A DNA stretch of 64,000 nucleotides from CAWGAJ01 sp963820545 (GTDB taxonomy: Bacteria > Planctomycetota > Planctomycetia > Pirellulales > Thermoguttaceae): contig CAWGAJ010000001.1 of the NCBI GenBank assembly GCA_963820545.1, forward strand, positions 1,240,001 to 1,304,000, given 5' to 3'. Within the stretch, counting starts at the first letter, position 1. Every line of letters starts with the position of its first letter. Shown here in pieces: positions 53,074 through 60,971 of this stretch. The notes beneath the pieces were generated by a model. That model saw only the letters and a list, made by a program, of their open reading frames with translations. It ran no database searches and was not told where the DNA came from. The position numbers were made by a program, and so were the translations under genes.

Positions 53074-53203
53074 AGCTTCTAACAAAATGACGTGTGCCAC
53101 GGCTTGCTTGCAAGCAGTGCCGTTTGAATCGCCGAAAAATACACTGCTTGTGAACAAGCAGTGCCACACATAATATACGTTTTCTTCATTTTGTTAGAAG
53201 CTC
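53073..53203. mobile_element. 131-bp MITE-like element with perfect 18-bp terminal inverted repeats
   Basis: The ends GAGCTTCTAACAAAATGA (53073-53090) and TCATTTTGTTAGAAGCTC (53186-53203) are exact reverse complements. TTA flanks both sides (53070-53072 and 53204-53206), consistent with a target duplication. Inside lie two GTGTGCCAC palindromes in inverted orientation (about 53092-53121 and 53141-53168). No ORF. Confidence 0.8.
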
Positions 53204-53242
53204 TTAGCTCAAAAGAGCAACAATCTACTCCCCCAATCCCGA

Positions 53243-54274
53243 ATGCATCACCGTCTCCTAATCGCTCTAGCGATCATGATGTTGTTGTTATTCGCAGCCC
53301 AATCTTTTGCTTGGGCGGGTGCCGAGGTGCGGTTGGAACTTGTAGGCGACGCCCGGTCAACGGCCCTCAGCTTTCAAGATTGGGCCCAAGCCTTGGGCAA
53401 CGCGGGAATAAAAAACGTCCGCATCCGCTCTAGTATCGATACCGCCAAGGTCGGCATCGACGTCCAAGGCAGTCCCAATCATCCCATGTATATTGTCACC
53501 GGCCGGGTGCTATCGCACGATGAACTGCAACTGCCCGGAGCGCGGTTCAAGCGGAGCGAACTCAGGCAACTTGCGCGATGGCTGGACGATCTGGCCCAAA
53601 ACGGCCCGCCCGACAAACGGCCGCCAAAAGTCGCCTTTGGTCTGACTGCCGCGCAATACGATCAGGTTCGCAACGACCTGGCCGCTCTGGTCGGTTTTTC
53701 CACCCATGGCCTTGCCCGCCGCGAGGCAGTGGAAAAAATCGCCCGCAAACTATCGCTTCCGCTGCGGTTGGAAGATGGTTCGGGTGATGACAAGGTTGAT
53801 GAGGAGTTGGCTGATTTGAGTTGCGGCACGGCGCTGGCCTGCCTGCTGCGACCGGCCGGATATTGCCTTGTGCCGCAGGCATCCGGTCAAAAAATAAACT
53901 ATGCCCTCCTCAAAGCCCGGCCCGATTTGAAGGAGATATGGCCCGTGGGCCGACCGCCGGAAAAACCGCTCCCGGAAATTCTGCCCGGTTTGTACGAGTT
54001 CCACAATGTGAACGTGCAAAACGTCTCCGCTGCCACGGCCTTGGAGGCCGTCGGCAAGCGCCTGAAAACGCCGATACTTTATGACCACGTTGCCTTGGCT
54101 CGATATAAAATCGATCCAGCCAAAGCGATAGTCTCACTGCCCGCCGCACGCACGAATTACAGTCTGGCGCTGGGAAAAATGCTTTTCCCGGTGGGCCTGA
54201 AGTATGAAGTGCGCGTGGACGAAGCCGGCGCGCCTTTCTTGTGGATCTTCACAGTCAAACCGCTTGAGGATTAG
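53243..54274 (+). CDS. Secreted protein of unknown function
   Basis: 343 aa. Signal peptide MHHRLLIALAIMMLLLFAAQSFAWA, then mixed alpha/beta sequence without recognised catalytic motif: RLELVGDARSTALSFQDWAQALGNAG, NVRIRSSIDTAKVGIDVQGS, YIVTGRVLSHDELQLPGARF, and a repeat-like C-terminal part (PEILPGLYEFHNVNVQNVSAATALEAVG, TPILYDHVALARYKIDPAKAIVSLP). The last part resembles secretin-associated or STN-like beta-alpha-beta units, and such proteins with NV..V....AL..VG patterns are frequent in planctomycete exports. I cannot assign a function. It stands between two inverted-repeat elements (53073-53203 and 54284-54382). Confidence 0.65.
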   Translation: MHHRLLIALAIMMLLLFAAQSFAWAGAEVRLELVGDARSTALSFQDWAQALGNAGIKNVRIRSSIDTAKVGIDVQGSPNHPMYIVTGRVLSHDELQLPGARFKRSELRQLARWLDDLAQNGPPDKRPPKVAFGLTAAQYDQVRNDLAALVGFSTHGLARREAVEKIARKLSLPLRLEDGSGDDKVDEELADLSCGTALACLLRPAGYCLVPQASGQKINYALLKARPDLKEIWPVGRPPEKPLPEILPGLYEFHNVNVQNVSAATALEAVGKRLKTPILYDHVALARYKIDPAKAIVSLPAARTNYSLALGKMLFPVGLKYEVRVDEAGAPFLWIFTVKPLED

Positions 54275-54283
54275 GTATTTTAG

Positions 54284-54382
54284 AGCGCTGCTCACCATGG
54301 TGTAGCGTATCGCACCCCTAGAAAATTCACCGGACGCTAGCGTCCGGGCTAAACGGACGCTACACCCTCCTGAGCATCGCGC
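54284..54382 (+). mobile_element. 99-bp MITE-like inverted-repeat element, copy B
   Basis: Same element as copy A at 23397-23494, with four differences and the same TAG flanks (54281-54283, 54383-54385). Central perfect palindrome CCGGACGCTAGCGTCCGG, inner arms GGTGTAGCGT / ACGCTACACC, outer ends AGCGCTGCTCA / TGAGCATCGCGC. It lies between two plus-strand genes. Confidence 0.85.
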
Positions 54383-54410
54383 TAGTGCATTCTGTGCGAG
54401 GTAATTGGAT

Positions 54411-54662
54411 ATGACTACCAACCAAATGGCGTGTCCCAAATGTAATGAGCCTATGGTGCAAGGATTTTTATTGGACCGGGGGCAGCAAAATGAAGTATCG
54501 GTGGGCGAATGGGTAGAAGGACATCCGATAAAGAGCTTTTGGGGCGGCATCAAGGCGCCTAAGGACAAACGCATTCCCATAGGGGCGTTTCGCTGTTCCG
54601 CTTGCGGCTATGTTGAATTATACGCTTGGGACGTATTCGCGCCGGGAAAAAAATCCACCTAA
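54411..54662 (+). CDS. Small zinc-ribbon protein
   Basis: 83 aa from ATG 54411, which has GAGGT at a good distance; a TTG two codons upstream is less likely. Two CxxC pairs (MACPKCNEPM and FRCSACGYVELYAW) about 50 residues apart should bind one zinc. The segment between (VQGFLLDRGQQNEVSVGEWVEG, then KRIPIGAF) suits the small family with a zinc-ribbon at both ends and a short beta insert, known only as uncharacterised. Located immediately after the copy-B element. Confidence 0.7.
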   Translation: MTTNQMACPKCNEPMVQGFLLDRGQQNEVSVGEWVEGHPIKSFWGGIKAPKDKRIPIGAFRCSACGYVELYAWDVFAPGKKST

Positions 54663-54669
54663 GTTTCTG

Positions 54670-55524
54670 TTAGTGCGGAAGCTTTAGGATTTCTTTTCTC
54701 AATTCGATTACGGTTATTGGGCAGTCCTGCCAGTCGTTAATCCAACATACAATGAAATCGCATTGATTTGGATCATGTGCATGTTCTTGAAAATTTGATG
54801 CTTTGAACTCAAATTCTATCCTGGCTTTTGCCCATAAATTCTTCTTGGCATCATAAAGATATTTTCCTTCACAATCCGGAAAACCTTGTTGAATTGCCTC
54901 AATATAGAATCCCAACTCGCGACTTACCATACCAAAAAGATAGACAACACCTTGCTCATTGATCGGGGCATGTCGCAGCCCTCGAAAATCAATTGGTTCC
55001 CCGTAAAGTTGTGCTGGATTGATAATGCTCCTTGCTAAAATGATTTTTTTTGATTCAATGGCACTTGGGTGATAATTCGTTGTATCTATAGGGGCTAAAT
55101 TATTTCCAATATTTATATCCGCAAGTTCCGTACCTTTGCTTGACTTCCATTTGCGGTAATAGGCAAGTATGTCAGGCCATTTTCCAAACCGTTTTTTAAA
55201 TGGTGTAATCGAGTATTTCCCTGAACTGGTATACTCAAGACATCCAGGTTCGTGACCAAGATTTCTCTCCACTTCCAGAACTGAAAAAAATAGTTCGTCT
55301 TCAGATAATACTTTTTTTATGTATTTATAATTTTCTCTAGGAGATCTTTTTTGCAGTCCCGCCTCTTCTAATGCATTACCCAATGTTCCAAAATAATTAC
55401 ATAGGGAAGAAAGGGGAATTTCAAGTTGCACCTCCTTCTTGGATAAATTGTTCTTATTCAACCTCTTTGCAAGGTTTTGAAGAATTTGAATGATTGATTC
55501 TTTTGAGTGAGATTTCCGACCCAT
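54670..55524 (-). CDS. Endonuclease-like protein with homing-endonuclease-associated repeat
   Basis: 284 aa from ATG 55524, selected for the strong GGGAGG six bases upstream. The N-terminal half has one or two HNH-associated (homing endonuclease) repeats: SIIQILQNLAKRLNKNNLSKKEV...LCNYFGTLGNALEEAGLQ and a second with ELFFSVLEVERNLGHEPG...PFKKRFGKWPDILAYYRKW. The C-terminal half contains VVYLFGMVSRELGFYIEAIQQGFPDCEGKY (in pieces) and ARIEFEFKASNFQEHAHDPNQCDFIVCW. There, Glu of EFEFK with Lys and Asp resembles PD-(D/E)XK nucleases. DNA cleavage is thus likely, perhaps as a restriction or mobile element enzyme. The gene is clearly AT-richer than its neighbours, suggesting recent transfer. Confidence 0.65.
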   Translation of the reverse strand: MGRKSHSKESIIQILQNLAKRLNKNNLSKKEVQLEIPLSSLCNYFGTLGNALEEAGLQKRSPRENYKYIKKVLSEDELFFSVLEVERNLGHEPGCLEYTSSGKYSITPFKKRFGKWPDILAYYRKWKSSKGTELADINIGNNLAPIDTTNYHPSAIESKKIILARSIINPAQLYGEPIDFRGLRHAPINEQGVVYLFGMVSRELGFYIEAIQQGFPDCEGKYLYDAKKNLWAKARIEFEFKASNFQEHAHDPNQCDFIVCWINDWQDCPITVIELRKEILKLPH

Positions 55525-55697
55525 TTGATTGCCTCCCGAGGCATTCATTGTATCATCAATAGATAAGGCCGTAAATCACATAGCAAATTCTGACGTTGCC
55601 AGTTTCACTAGGAGCGATAACGTTTTTTCTTACAGCAAGGAGTCCAGTTCTTCCACCAACTTGCCGAACAGTTCCACATTGGAAACTACAGTGTTTG

Positions 55698-56735
55698 TTA
55701 CCAGCGCATGAGCATGGTGCCCCAGGCCAGTCCGGCGCCGAAGCCGCTGAAGAGGATATGATCGCCGCGGTGGATGCGGCCGGCACGGAAGGCCTCGTCC
55801 AAGGCCAAGGGAATGCTGGCTGAAGAAGTGTTGCCGTAACGATCCAGATTATTGACGATCTTGCGGGAATCGATGCCCATGTCTTCCACGGCAGAATTTA
55901 TGATCCTGATGTTTGCCTGATGGAAAATCACTAAATCGACGTGGTCCATGGTCATGCCGGCGTGCTGGAGGACTTCCTTGGTGGTTTCCCGCAGCATCTT
56001 GATGGCCCATTTGAAAATCGGCCGGCCTTCCATTTGCAGAAAATGGGCTCCGTTACACTCGGCCGAGGCCGAAAACGGCCAGCGCGAGCCGCCCATCGGC
56101 CGGTTAAGCAAGTCCACACCTGAACCGTCCGAACCGACGGCATAGGCTACTAGTCCCTGCTTGTCGCTACCCGGGGCCAGCAATACCGCACCAGCCGCAT
56201 CGCCGAACAGGGGATAAGTTTGCACGTCGGCGGGATTGAGAATTCGGGAATTACACTCGGCGCCAATCACCAGCGCCAAGCGGCTACAGCCGGTGGCCAC
56301 GTACTGCATTCCTGTAAGCATGGCAAAAATGAAACTGGCGCAAGCCGCTTGCAGATCGATTGCCGGGGCACATAGTCCGAGTTTGTCTTGGACCAGGGAG
56401 GCCGTGGCCGGCATGAGCATGTCGGGCGTATAAGTGCCCAGCAGCACCAGGTCGATCTGGCCGGGGTCAACGCCGGATTGTTCGATACACCGCCTGGAGG
56501 CCGCGATTGCCAGGTCGCTAGTGGCCATATCCGGCGGGGCATGACGTCGCTCCACGATGCCGGTACGCTGGATAATCCATTCCGCATCGTAACCCAAGAC
56601 GGCCAGATCATCGTTATGAATACGGTTTTCCGGCGCACTGCTGCCAATGCCCACTACCTGGACGCCCATCAGACTGCCAATCCGCGATTGCTGGGAAAAA
56701 TTAATTTCGGCGGACCGGGCGGTTTCTTTTTTCAT
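55698..56735 (-). CDS. fabH: 3-oxoacyl-[acyl-carrier-protein] synthase III
   Basis: 345 aa. Condenses acetyl-CoA with malonyl-ACP to start fatty acid synthesis. Thiolase-fold features: VQVVGIGSSAPENRIHNDDLAVLGYDAEWI and QRTGIVERRH, catalytic Cys in LQAACASFIFAML, catalytic His in LVIFHQANIRI, and Asn in NLDRYGNTSSASIPLAL, ending HILFSGFGAGLAWGTMLMRW (listed as separate motifs). A start at ATG 56669 (MGVQVVGIGS) would be closer to the classical length; I keep 56735 because planctomycete FabH proteins often carry such a short N-terminal extension, but neither has a good ribosome binding site. Not in a fab cluster; the genes plsX and rpmF, frequent neighbours, are absent. Confidence 0.92.
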   Translation of the reverse strand: MKKETARSAEINFSQQSRIGSLMGVQVVGIGSSAPENRIHNDDLAVLGYDAEWIIQRTGIVERRHAPPDMATSDLAIAASRRCIEQSGVDPGQIDLVLLGTYTPDMLMPATASLVQDKLGLCAPAIDLQAACASFIFAMLTGMQYVATGCSRLALVIGAECNSRILNPADVQTYPLFGDAAGAVLLAPGSDKQGLVAYAVGSDGSGVDLLNRPMGGSRWPFSASAECNGAHFLQMEGRPIFKWAIKMLRETTKEVLQHAGMTMDHVDLVIFHQANIRIINSAVEDMGIDSRKIVNNLDRYGNTSSASIPLALDEAFRAGRIHRGDHILFSGFGAGLAWGTMLMRW

Positions 56736-57183
56736 ACTAGATCATTCTCAGGGCCAACGCCAAAAAAACCGGAAACCCTAAGCGTACGGGTTTCCCGGCC
56801 GATTCTCAAGTGCCAATCGAAATGAACTCTAATTTATGGTCAAGTTGAAAAGCCTGGTCAGCGAGTTTGTCAGTTTTTAAAAAGCCAATCTTGTCTGACA
56901 GAATAGATAAAAACGGACAATTCCGCTAATAAAGCTTGAAAAAAACGATTGTGTCTTTTTTATTATTCCCATCTCCCCCAATTTAAATCTATTGAACTTT
57001 GATTATGGGATCATGAAAAAAACACAAATACGCAACTCGGGGGGTATAATATGAGTTAATTATCGGTTATCTTGATATTTTTAAGAGAGTTCCGCGAAAA
57101 CCGTTCTTTATCCAAGACAACGACGAGAGGATTAGCGTGTTTGTTTAACTTCCGGTCACCAATAAACGTCCGATTGAAACTCT
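56736..57183. other. Divergent intergenic region between fabH and the NRDE gene
   Basis: About 450 bases without a gene. A stem (CCGGAAACCC / GGGTTTCCCGG, 56769-56798) lies 35 bases from the fabH start. A TATAAT at 57045-57050 could be the -10 of the plus-strand gene, but no -35 of quality accompanies it. The middle is AT-rich. Confidence 0.4.
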
Positions 57184-58011
57184 ATGTGTACAATGGCTAT
57201 TCTCTATCGAACCGTTCGAGGGGTGCCCATTCTGGTCGCCGCTAACCGCGAGGAACGTTTCGACAGACTTACACAATATCCAAAAATTCAACCCGGTTCG
57301 CCCAGGATGGTGTGCGGCATCGACCGGAAGGCCGGCGGCACATGGTTGGGCGTTAATCAGCACGGTTTGTTTTGCGCGGTGCTGAATCGTCCGAAAAACC
57401 TCGTACCCCTGGAACCACGTTCGCGCGGGCTGCTTTGTCGGGAAATGCTTCAGTTGCGTAACGCCCGCGAGGCCAGCGAACATGCGGCTGACGAATTGTC
57501 CACCGGAATCTATGCCGGCGCGAATTTTGTCTGCGCGGATGGCAAGTTTGCCGCCGTGGTGTACGGCGGCGATAAGATAGAAACCATGGAGATCACGCCT
57601 GGTTTGCACGTCATCACCAACGGCGAGCTGGACCAATACCGCGACCCGCGTCACGAGCTTCTGCGGCGAATGCTTACCTTGCACACGCTCGATTCGGCGG
57701 TCACCTTCCTGGCCGTGGCCAGTCGCACGTTTTCCCGCAAGCCCGACAGCAACGGCCGGCGCGGCGTGGTCATCTTGGGCAGAGAATTCGGCACTGTTTC
57801 GTCTACACTCCTGGCGTTGTCGCGCAAGATTCAGCACTCCGTTTTGCAATATAGTTCCGGGCCTCCCTGCGATCATCCCTACGACGACCTTTCGGCCTTG
57901 TTGCGCCAGGTGCTTTCGGCCGAGCGCAGCCGCAAAGACCGCGCGGCGGAAAAAGAAAAAACCCGGCTCAAATCCTCGTCACATCAAAGCGCGGCAAGTA
58001 AGAAAAAGTGA
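57184..58011 (+). CDS. NRDE family protein (TANGO2-like)
   Basis: 275 aa. The family name motif is seen as AANREERFDRLTQ (NREE in place of NRDE). The protein starts MCTMAILYRTV, where Cys2 would be the N-terminal nucleophile once Met is removed. Further conserved pieces are GGTWLGVNQHGLFCAVLNRP and SRGLLCREML. The C-terminal region has HVITNGELDQYRDPRHELLRRM. Related human TANGO2 affects lipid or haem handling, but bacterial function is unsettled. ATG 57184 is fixed by the Cys2 requirement. The last 25 residues are Lys-rich and low-complexity (EKEKTRLKSSSHQSAASKKK). Confidence 0.87.
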   Translation: MCTMAILYRTVRGVPILVAANREERFDRLTQYPKIQPGSPRMVCGIDRKAGGTWLGVNQHGLFCAVLNRPKNLVPLEPRSRGLLCREMLQLRNAREASEHAADELSTGIYAGANFVCADGKFAAVVYGGDKIETMEITPGLHVITNGELDQYRDPRHELLRRMLTLHTLDSAVTFLAVASRTFSRKPDSNGRRGVVILGREFGTVSSTLLALSRKIQHSVLQYSSGPPCDHPYDDLSALLRQVLSAERSRKDRAAEKEKTRLKSSSHQSAASKKK

Positions 58012-58019
58012 AGAAGAAA

Positions 58020-58047
58020 TAGTGGATAGTGGGCAGTGATTAGTAGA
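58020..58047 (+). repeat. Heptamer array, TAGTGGN type
   Basis: Four units: TAGTGGA, TAGTGGG, CAGTGAT, TAGTAGA, starting nine bases after the NRDE stop codon. Opposite orientation to 58187-58214. Confidence 0.65.
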
Positions 58048-58186
58048 TAGAGTTCATTTAGCAGCACCCTGCAAGGGAGGAGTAGCTTATCAACAGTGAT
58101 TGTCGATTATTTTCGGCCGGGCATTTTTACTGCCCACTATATGTAAAGAATATTGCTAAGCCACAAGCGGCATAATTCGTTTTGCT

Positions 58187-58214
58187 TTCCACTATCCACT
58201 GCCCACTGTCCACT
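58187..58214 (-). repeat. Heptamer array, CCACT type (reverse of AGTGG)
   Basis: Four units: TTCCACT, ATCCACT, GCCCACT, GTCCACT, ending three bases before the 3' end of the aminotransferase gene. With 58020-58047 it brackets the convergent gap in inverted orientation. Confidence 0.7.
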
Positions 58215-58216
58215 AG

Positions 58217-59407
58217 TTATCTTACAAATTCTTCAATCAGGTCCAGGGCTGCGCGCAAATTGTCGATGCTGGCGGCAAACGAGAGCCGGGCGTAGCCGTC
58301 CGCGCCAAAGGCCGAGCCCATGACCGTGGCCACGCCTTTTTTATCGAGCAGTTCCAGGCACCACTGGCTGGAATTGTCGATGCGTACGCCGCCATAGGAA
58401 CGTCCCAGATGCTCGCTGATGTTAATGAAGGCATAAAACGCCCCGGCGATTTCCGCGCAACTTATTCCCCGCATTTCACCGATGCGCTTGCGTACAAACT
58501 CCCTGCGCTTGGCGAATTCGGCAAGCATTGCCGGGACGCAATCTTGCGGGCCGGTAATCGCGGCCAGGGCGGCATATTGGCTGACGCTGCAAGGGTTGGA
58601 AGTCTCCTGGCTCTGCAAGTCGGCGATGGCCTTAGCCACGTTCAGAGGCGATATGCTCCAGCCGATTCGCCAGCCGGTCATGGCGTAGGTCTTGCTCACG
58701 CCGTTGATCAGAATCGTGCGCTCCTGCAAGCCCGGCCGGATGGTGGCAAAACTGGCAAACTTGTGATTCCCATAGACCAGCCGCTCATAGATCTCGTCCG
58801 ATACCACGATCAGGTCTTTTGCCATGGCCACGTCGGCCAGTTCGCCTAACTCCTTGGCCGAATACATGCTGCCCGTGGGATTCGAAGGACTGCATACCAG
58901 TAAAACCTTGGTCTTGTTGGTTACGGCCTCCAGTAGCATTTCGGGCGTAAGCTTAAAATTATTTTCCTGCGGCGTTTCAACGATCACCGGCACCGCACCG
59001 GTCAGTTTCACCAACTCGGCGTAACTGACCCAGTACGGTGCGGGAATAATCACTTCGTCGCCCGGATCCAGAATTACCGTAAACACATTGTGGATGGCGT
59101 GTTTGGCCCCATTGGCAATCACCACGTGAGCGGGGGAGAAGTCTAATCCGTGCATGGATTTGTATTGATCCACCACGGCCTTTTTTAGCTCTGGAATGCC
59201 GCTGGCCACAGTGTAATGGGTATGACCGGCCTTCAGGGCACTGACGGCCGCCTGGCATATATGTTCTGGAGTAGTAAAATCCGGCTCGCCCAGGCTGAGG
59301 TCATATATCTTGCGCCCAGCGGCCTTCAATTCTTTGGCCTTTGCCGCCATGGCCATGGTGGCCGAGGGTTCCAAGGCCTGAATAATGCGGGAAATTTTCA
59401 GGGGCAT
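58217..59407 (-). CDS. aspC: Pyridoxal-phosphate aminotransferase, aspartate type (class I/II)
   Basis: 396 aa, typical length. Fold-type I PLP enzyme: LSLGEPDFTTPEHI, HYTVASGIPELKKAVVDQY, ANGAKHAIHNVF, VLLVCSPSNPTGSMYSAKEL (the NPTG), VVSDEIYERLVYG, and the PLP Lys in NGVSKTYAMTGWRIGW; C-terminal ARLSFAASIDNLRAAL carries the carboxylate-binding Arg. It interconverts aspartate and oxaloacetate with 2-oxoglutarate/glutamate, or a related pair, since substrate range is broad in this subgroup. ATG 59407 has GGAG eight to ten bases upstream. Stands alone. Confidence 0.92.
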   Translation of the reverse strand: MPLKISRIIQALEPSATMAMAAKAKELKAAGRKIYDLSLGEPDFTTPEHICQAAVSALKAGHTHYTVASGIPELKKAVVDQYKSMHGLDFSPAHVVIANGAKHAIHNVFTVILDPGDEVIIPAPYWVSYAELVKLTGAVPVIVETPQENNFKLTPEMLLEAVTNKTKVLLVCSPSNPTGSMYSAKELGELADVAMAKDLIVVSDEIYERLVYGNHKFASFATIRPGLQERTILINGVSKTYAMTGWRIGWSISPLNVAKAIADLQSQETSNPCSVSQYAALAAITGPQDCVPAMLAEFAKRREFVRKRIGEMRGISCAEIAGAFYAFINISEHLGRSYGGVRIDNSSQWCLELLDKKGVATVMGSAFGADGYARLSFAASIDNLRAALDLIEEFVR

Positions 59408-59468
59408 AACTGGACTCCAGGGGACAGGGAATTGGGGGATTGAATATTAGGTTGAGGGTAAATGGAAA

Positions 59469-59510
59469 GGGTTCAGGGTTCAGGATTCGGGAATTGGGGT
59501 TCGGGGCTCT
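59469..59510 (+). repeat. Heptamer array, GGGTTCA type
   Basis: Six units: GGGTTCA, GGGTTCA, GGATTCG, GGAATTG, GGGTTCG, GGGCTCT, the reverse-complement type of 21905-21946. A shorter TTCATCC run follows at 59557-59577. Confidence 0.75.
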
Positions 59511-59692
59511 TCACTAATCATGTTTTATTAACCTACAGCCTTCAGCCTATTTTGTATTCATCTTTCATCCTGCATCCCTTCATGTCCAATTTCTAATCTC
59601 TCTCCTAGTTGACGTATTTCATCACGCGACCGACAATCATAGTAGCGTATTGGTTTCTTGCAAGGTACCTCAGGAAAAAATTCTTTATAGTT

Positions 59693-59721
59693 CTCGTTCG
59701 CAGGCAGAGCCTGGGAACAAG
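59693..59721. repeat. Palindrome in the leader of the inositol-phosphate synthase gene
   Basis: CTCGTTCGCAGGC-AGA-GCCTGGGAACAAG, an imperfect inverted repeat ending 23 bases before ATG 59745. This type of CTCGTTC...GAAC sequence is a dispersed repeat I recall from several bacterial genomes; here it would form a hairpin in the leader. Confidence 0.45.
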
Positions 59722-59744
59722 GAATTTCTTTATAAAAACACTTC

Positions 59745-60938
59745 ATGAAGAATCCCAAGCTAGGCATCTGGTTGATAGGCGCAAAGGGCGGGGTGGCGTC
59801 TACCGCGGTTGTAGGATTGGAAGCCTTGAAAAAGGGGCTTGTCGGTTCTTGCGGACTCGTCAGCCAACTTCCACTATTCCAACGCCTTGGGCTTTCCGAT
59901 TGGGATAATTTCCTGGTGGCGGGACATGAAATCCGCCGTCTTAGCCTGATCGACGAAACCCGGCGTTGGGCTGCCGAAAACCGCACCATCAACGGGGAAC
60001 TAATCCAACAATGCCGGCAGGAACTTGAATCAATCGAGGGGCGGATCCGGCCGGGAACGATCTTTAACGTCGGTCCTACGATTGCCGCCCTGGCCGACGC
60101 TGATATTCCTCGCCAAGAAACGCCTTGCCAGGCAATCGAGCGATTGCACAGGGATATGGCCGATTTTGTGCAAGCCGCGGCTCTAGATCATCTTATTGTC
60201 GTCAACCTCGCATCGACCGAGCCGCCCGTCCCGATAGAATTGCTCCCCATTGCCTGGGCCGACTTGGAGCGACTACTCAACAATTCTCAAAACTGTCCCT
60301 TGCGTGCCAGTTCGCTTTATGCCATCGCGGCCCTGGGCGCAGGCTATTCGTACGTCAACTTTACTCCATCGCTGGGTTCGTCCTGTCCGGCCATTGATGA
60401 GTTGGCCCGTTGCCGGAGCACGCGCCATTATGGCTCTGACGGCAAGACCGGCGAAACATTGTTGAAAAGCGTGCTGGCGCCCATGTTCGCCCGACGCAAC
60501 CTTAAGGTATCAAGTTGGGCGGGCCACAACATTTTTGGCAACATGGATGGACAAGTGCTCAACGACCCGGCCAACAAACACAGTAAAATTGCCAGCAAAG
60601 ACCATATCTTGGGCGAGATCCTTGGATATCGGCCGAATACTGTGGTTTCGATCGAATATCTATCCGACTTGGGCGATTGGAAAACTGCCTGGGATCACAT
60701 CCATTTTACCGGATTCCTTGGCGTGCCCATGACGCTCCAGTTCATCTGGCAGGGTTGCGACTCGGTGCTGGCCGCCCCCTTGGTGCTCGACCTGGTGCGA
60801 TTTACCGAACTTGCCTGGCGCTGCGGCCACGTGGGCCCCATGACCTTCCTGGCCAGCTTTTTCAAAAGCCCCTTTGGCGTGACCGAACAGGGCTTCGAGC
60901 AGCAATTTCAGATGATCGAACGCTGGGCCGAAAAATAG
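59745..60938 (+). CDS. ino1: Inositol-3-phosphate synthase
   Basis: 397 aa. Converts glucose 6-phosphate to 1D-myo-inositol 3-phosphate with NAD. Recognised from IWLIGAKGGVASTAVVGLEAL at the N-terminus (NAD-binding), LSDWDNFLVAGHEIR, AALGAGYSYVNFTPS, YGSDGKTGETLLKSVLAPMFARRNL, SSWAGHNIFGNMDGQVLNDPANKHSKI (motifs quoted separately) and SIEYLSDLGDWKTAWDHIHF. The Lys residues of GKTGE and the NKHSK region are those expected around the active site. In planctomycetes myo-inositol may feed phosphatidylinositol-type lipids or solutes. The short leader contains a palindrome. The stop codon overlaps the first unit of a heptamer array. Confidence 0.93.
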   Translation: MKNPKLGIWLIGAKGGVASTAVVGLEALKKGLVGSCGLVSQLPLFQRLGLSDWDNFLVAGHEIRRLSLIDETRRWAAENRTINGELIQQCRQELESIEGRIRPGTIFNVGPTIAALADADIPRQETPCQAIERLHRDMADFVQAAALDHLIVVNLASTEPPVPIELLPIAWADLERLLNNSQNCPLRASSLYAIAALGAGYSYVNFTPSLGSSCPAIDELARCRSTRHYGSDGKTGETLLKSVLAPMFARRNLKVSSWAGHNIFGNMDGQVLNDPANKHSKIASKDHILGEILGYRPNTVVSIEYLSDLGDWKTAWDHIHFTGFLGVPMTLQFIWQGCDSVLAAPLVLDLVRFTELAWRCGHVGPMTFLASFFKSPFGVTEQGFEQQFQMIERWAEK

Positions 60939-60971
60939 TGGACAGTGGTGAGTGGAGAGTGGTGAGTTAGG
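60937..60971 (+). repeat. Heptamer array, AGTGGNN type
   Basis: Five units: AGTGGAC, AGTGGTG, AGTGGAG, AGTGGTG, AGTTAGG, bridging the 35 bases between the convergent ends of the inositol-phosphate synthase and PEP-CTERM genes. Confidence 0.75.
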
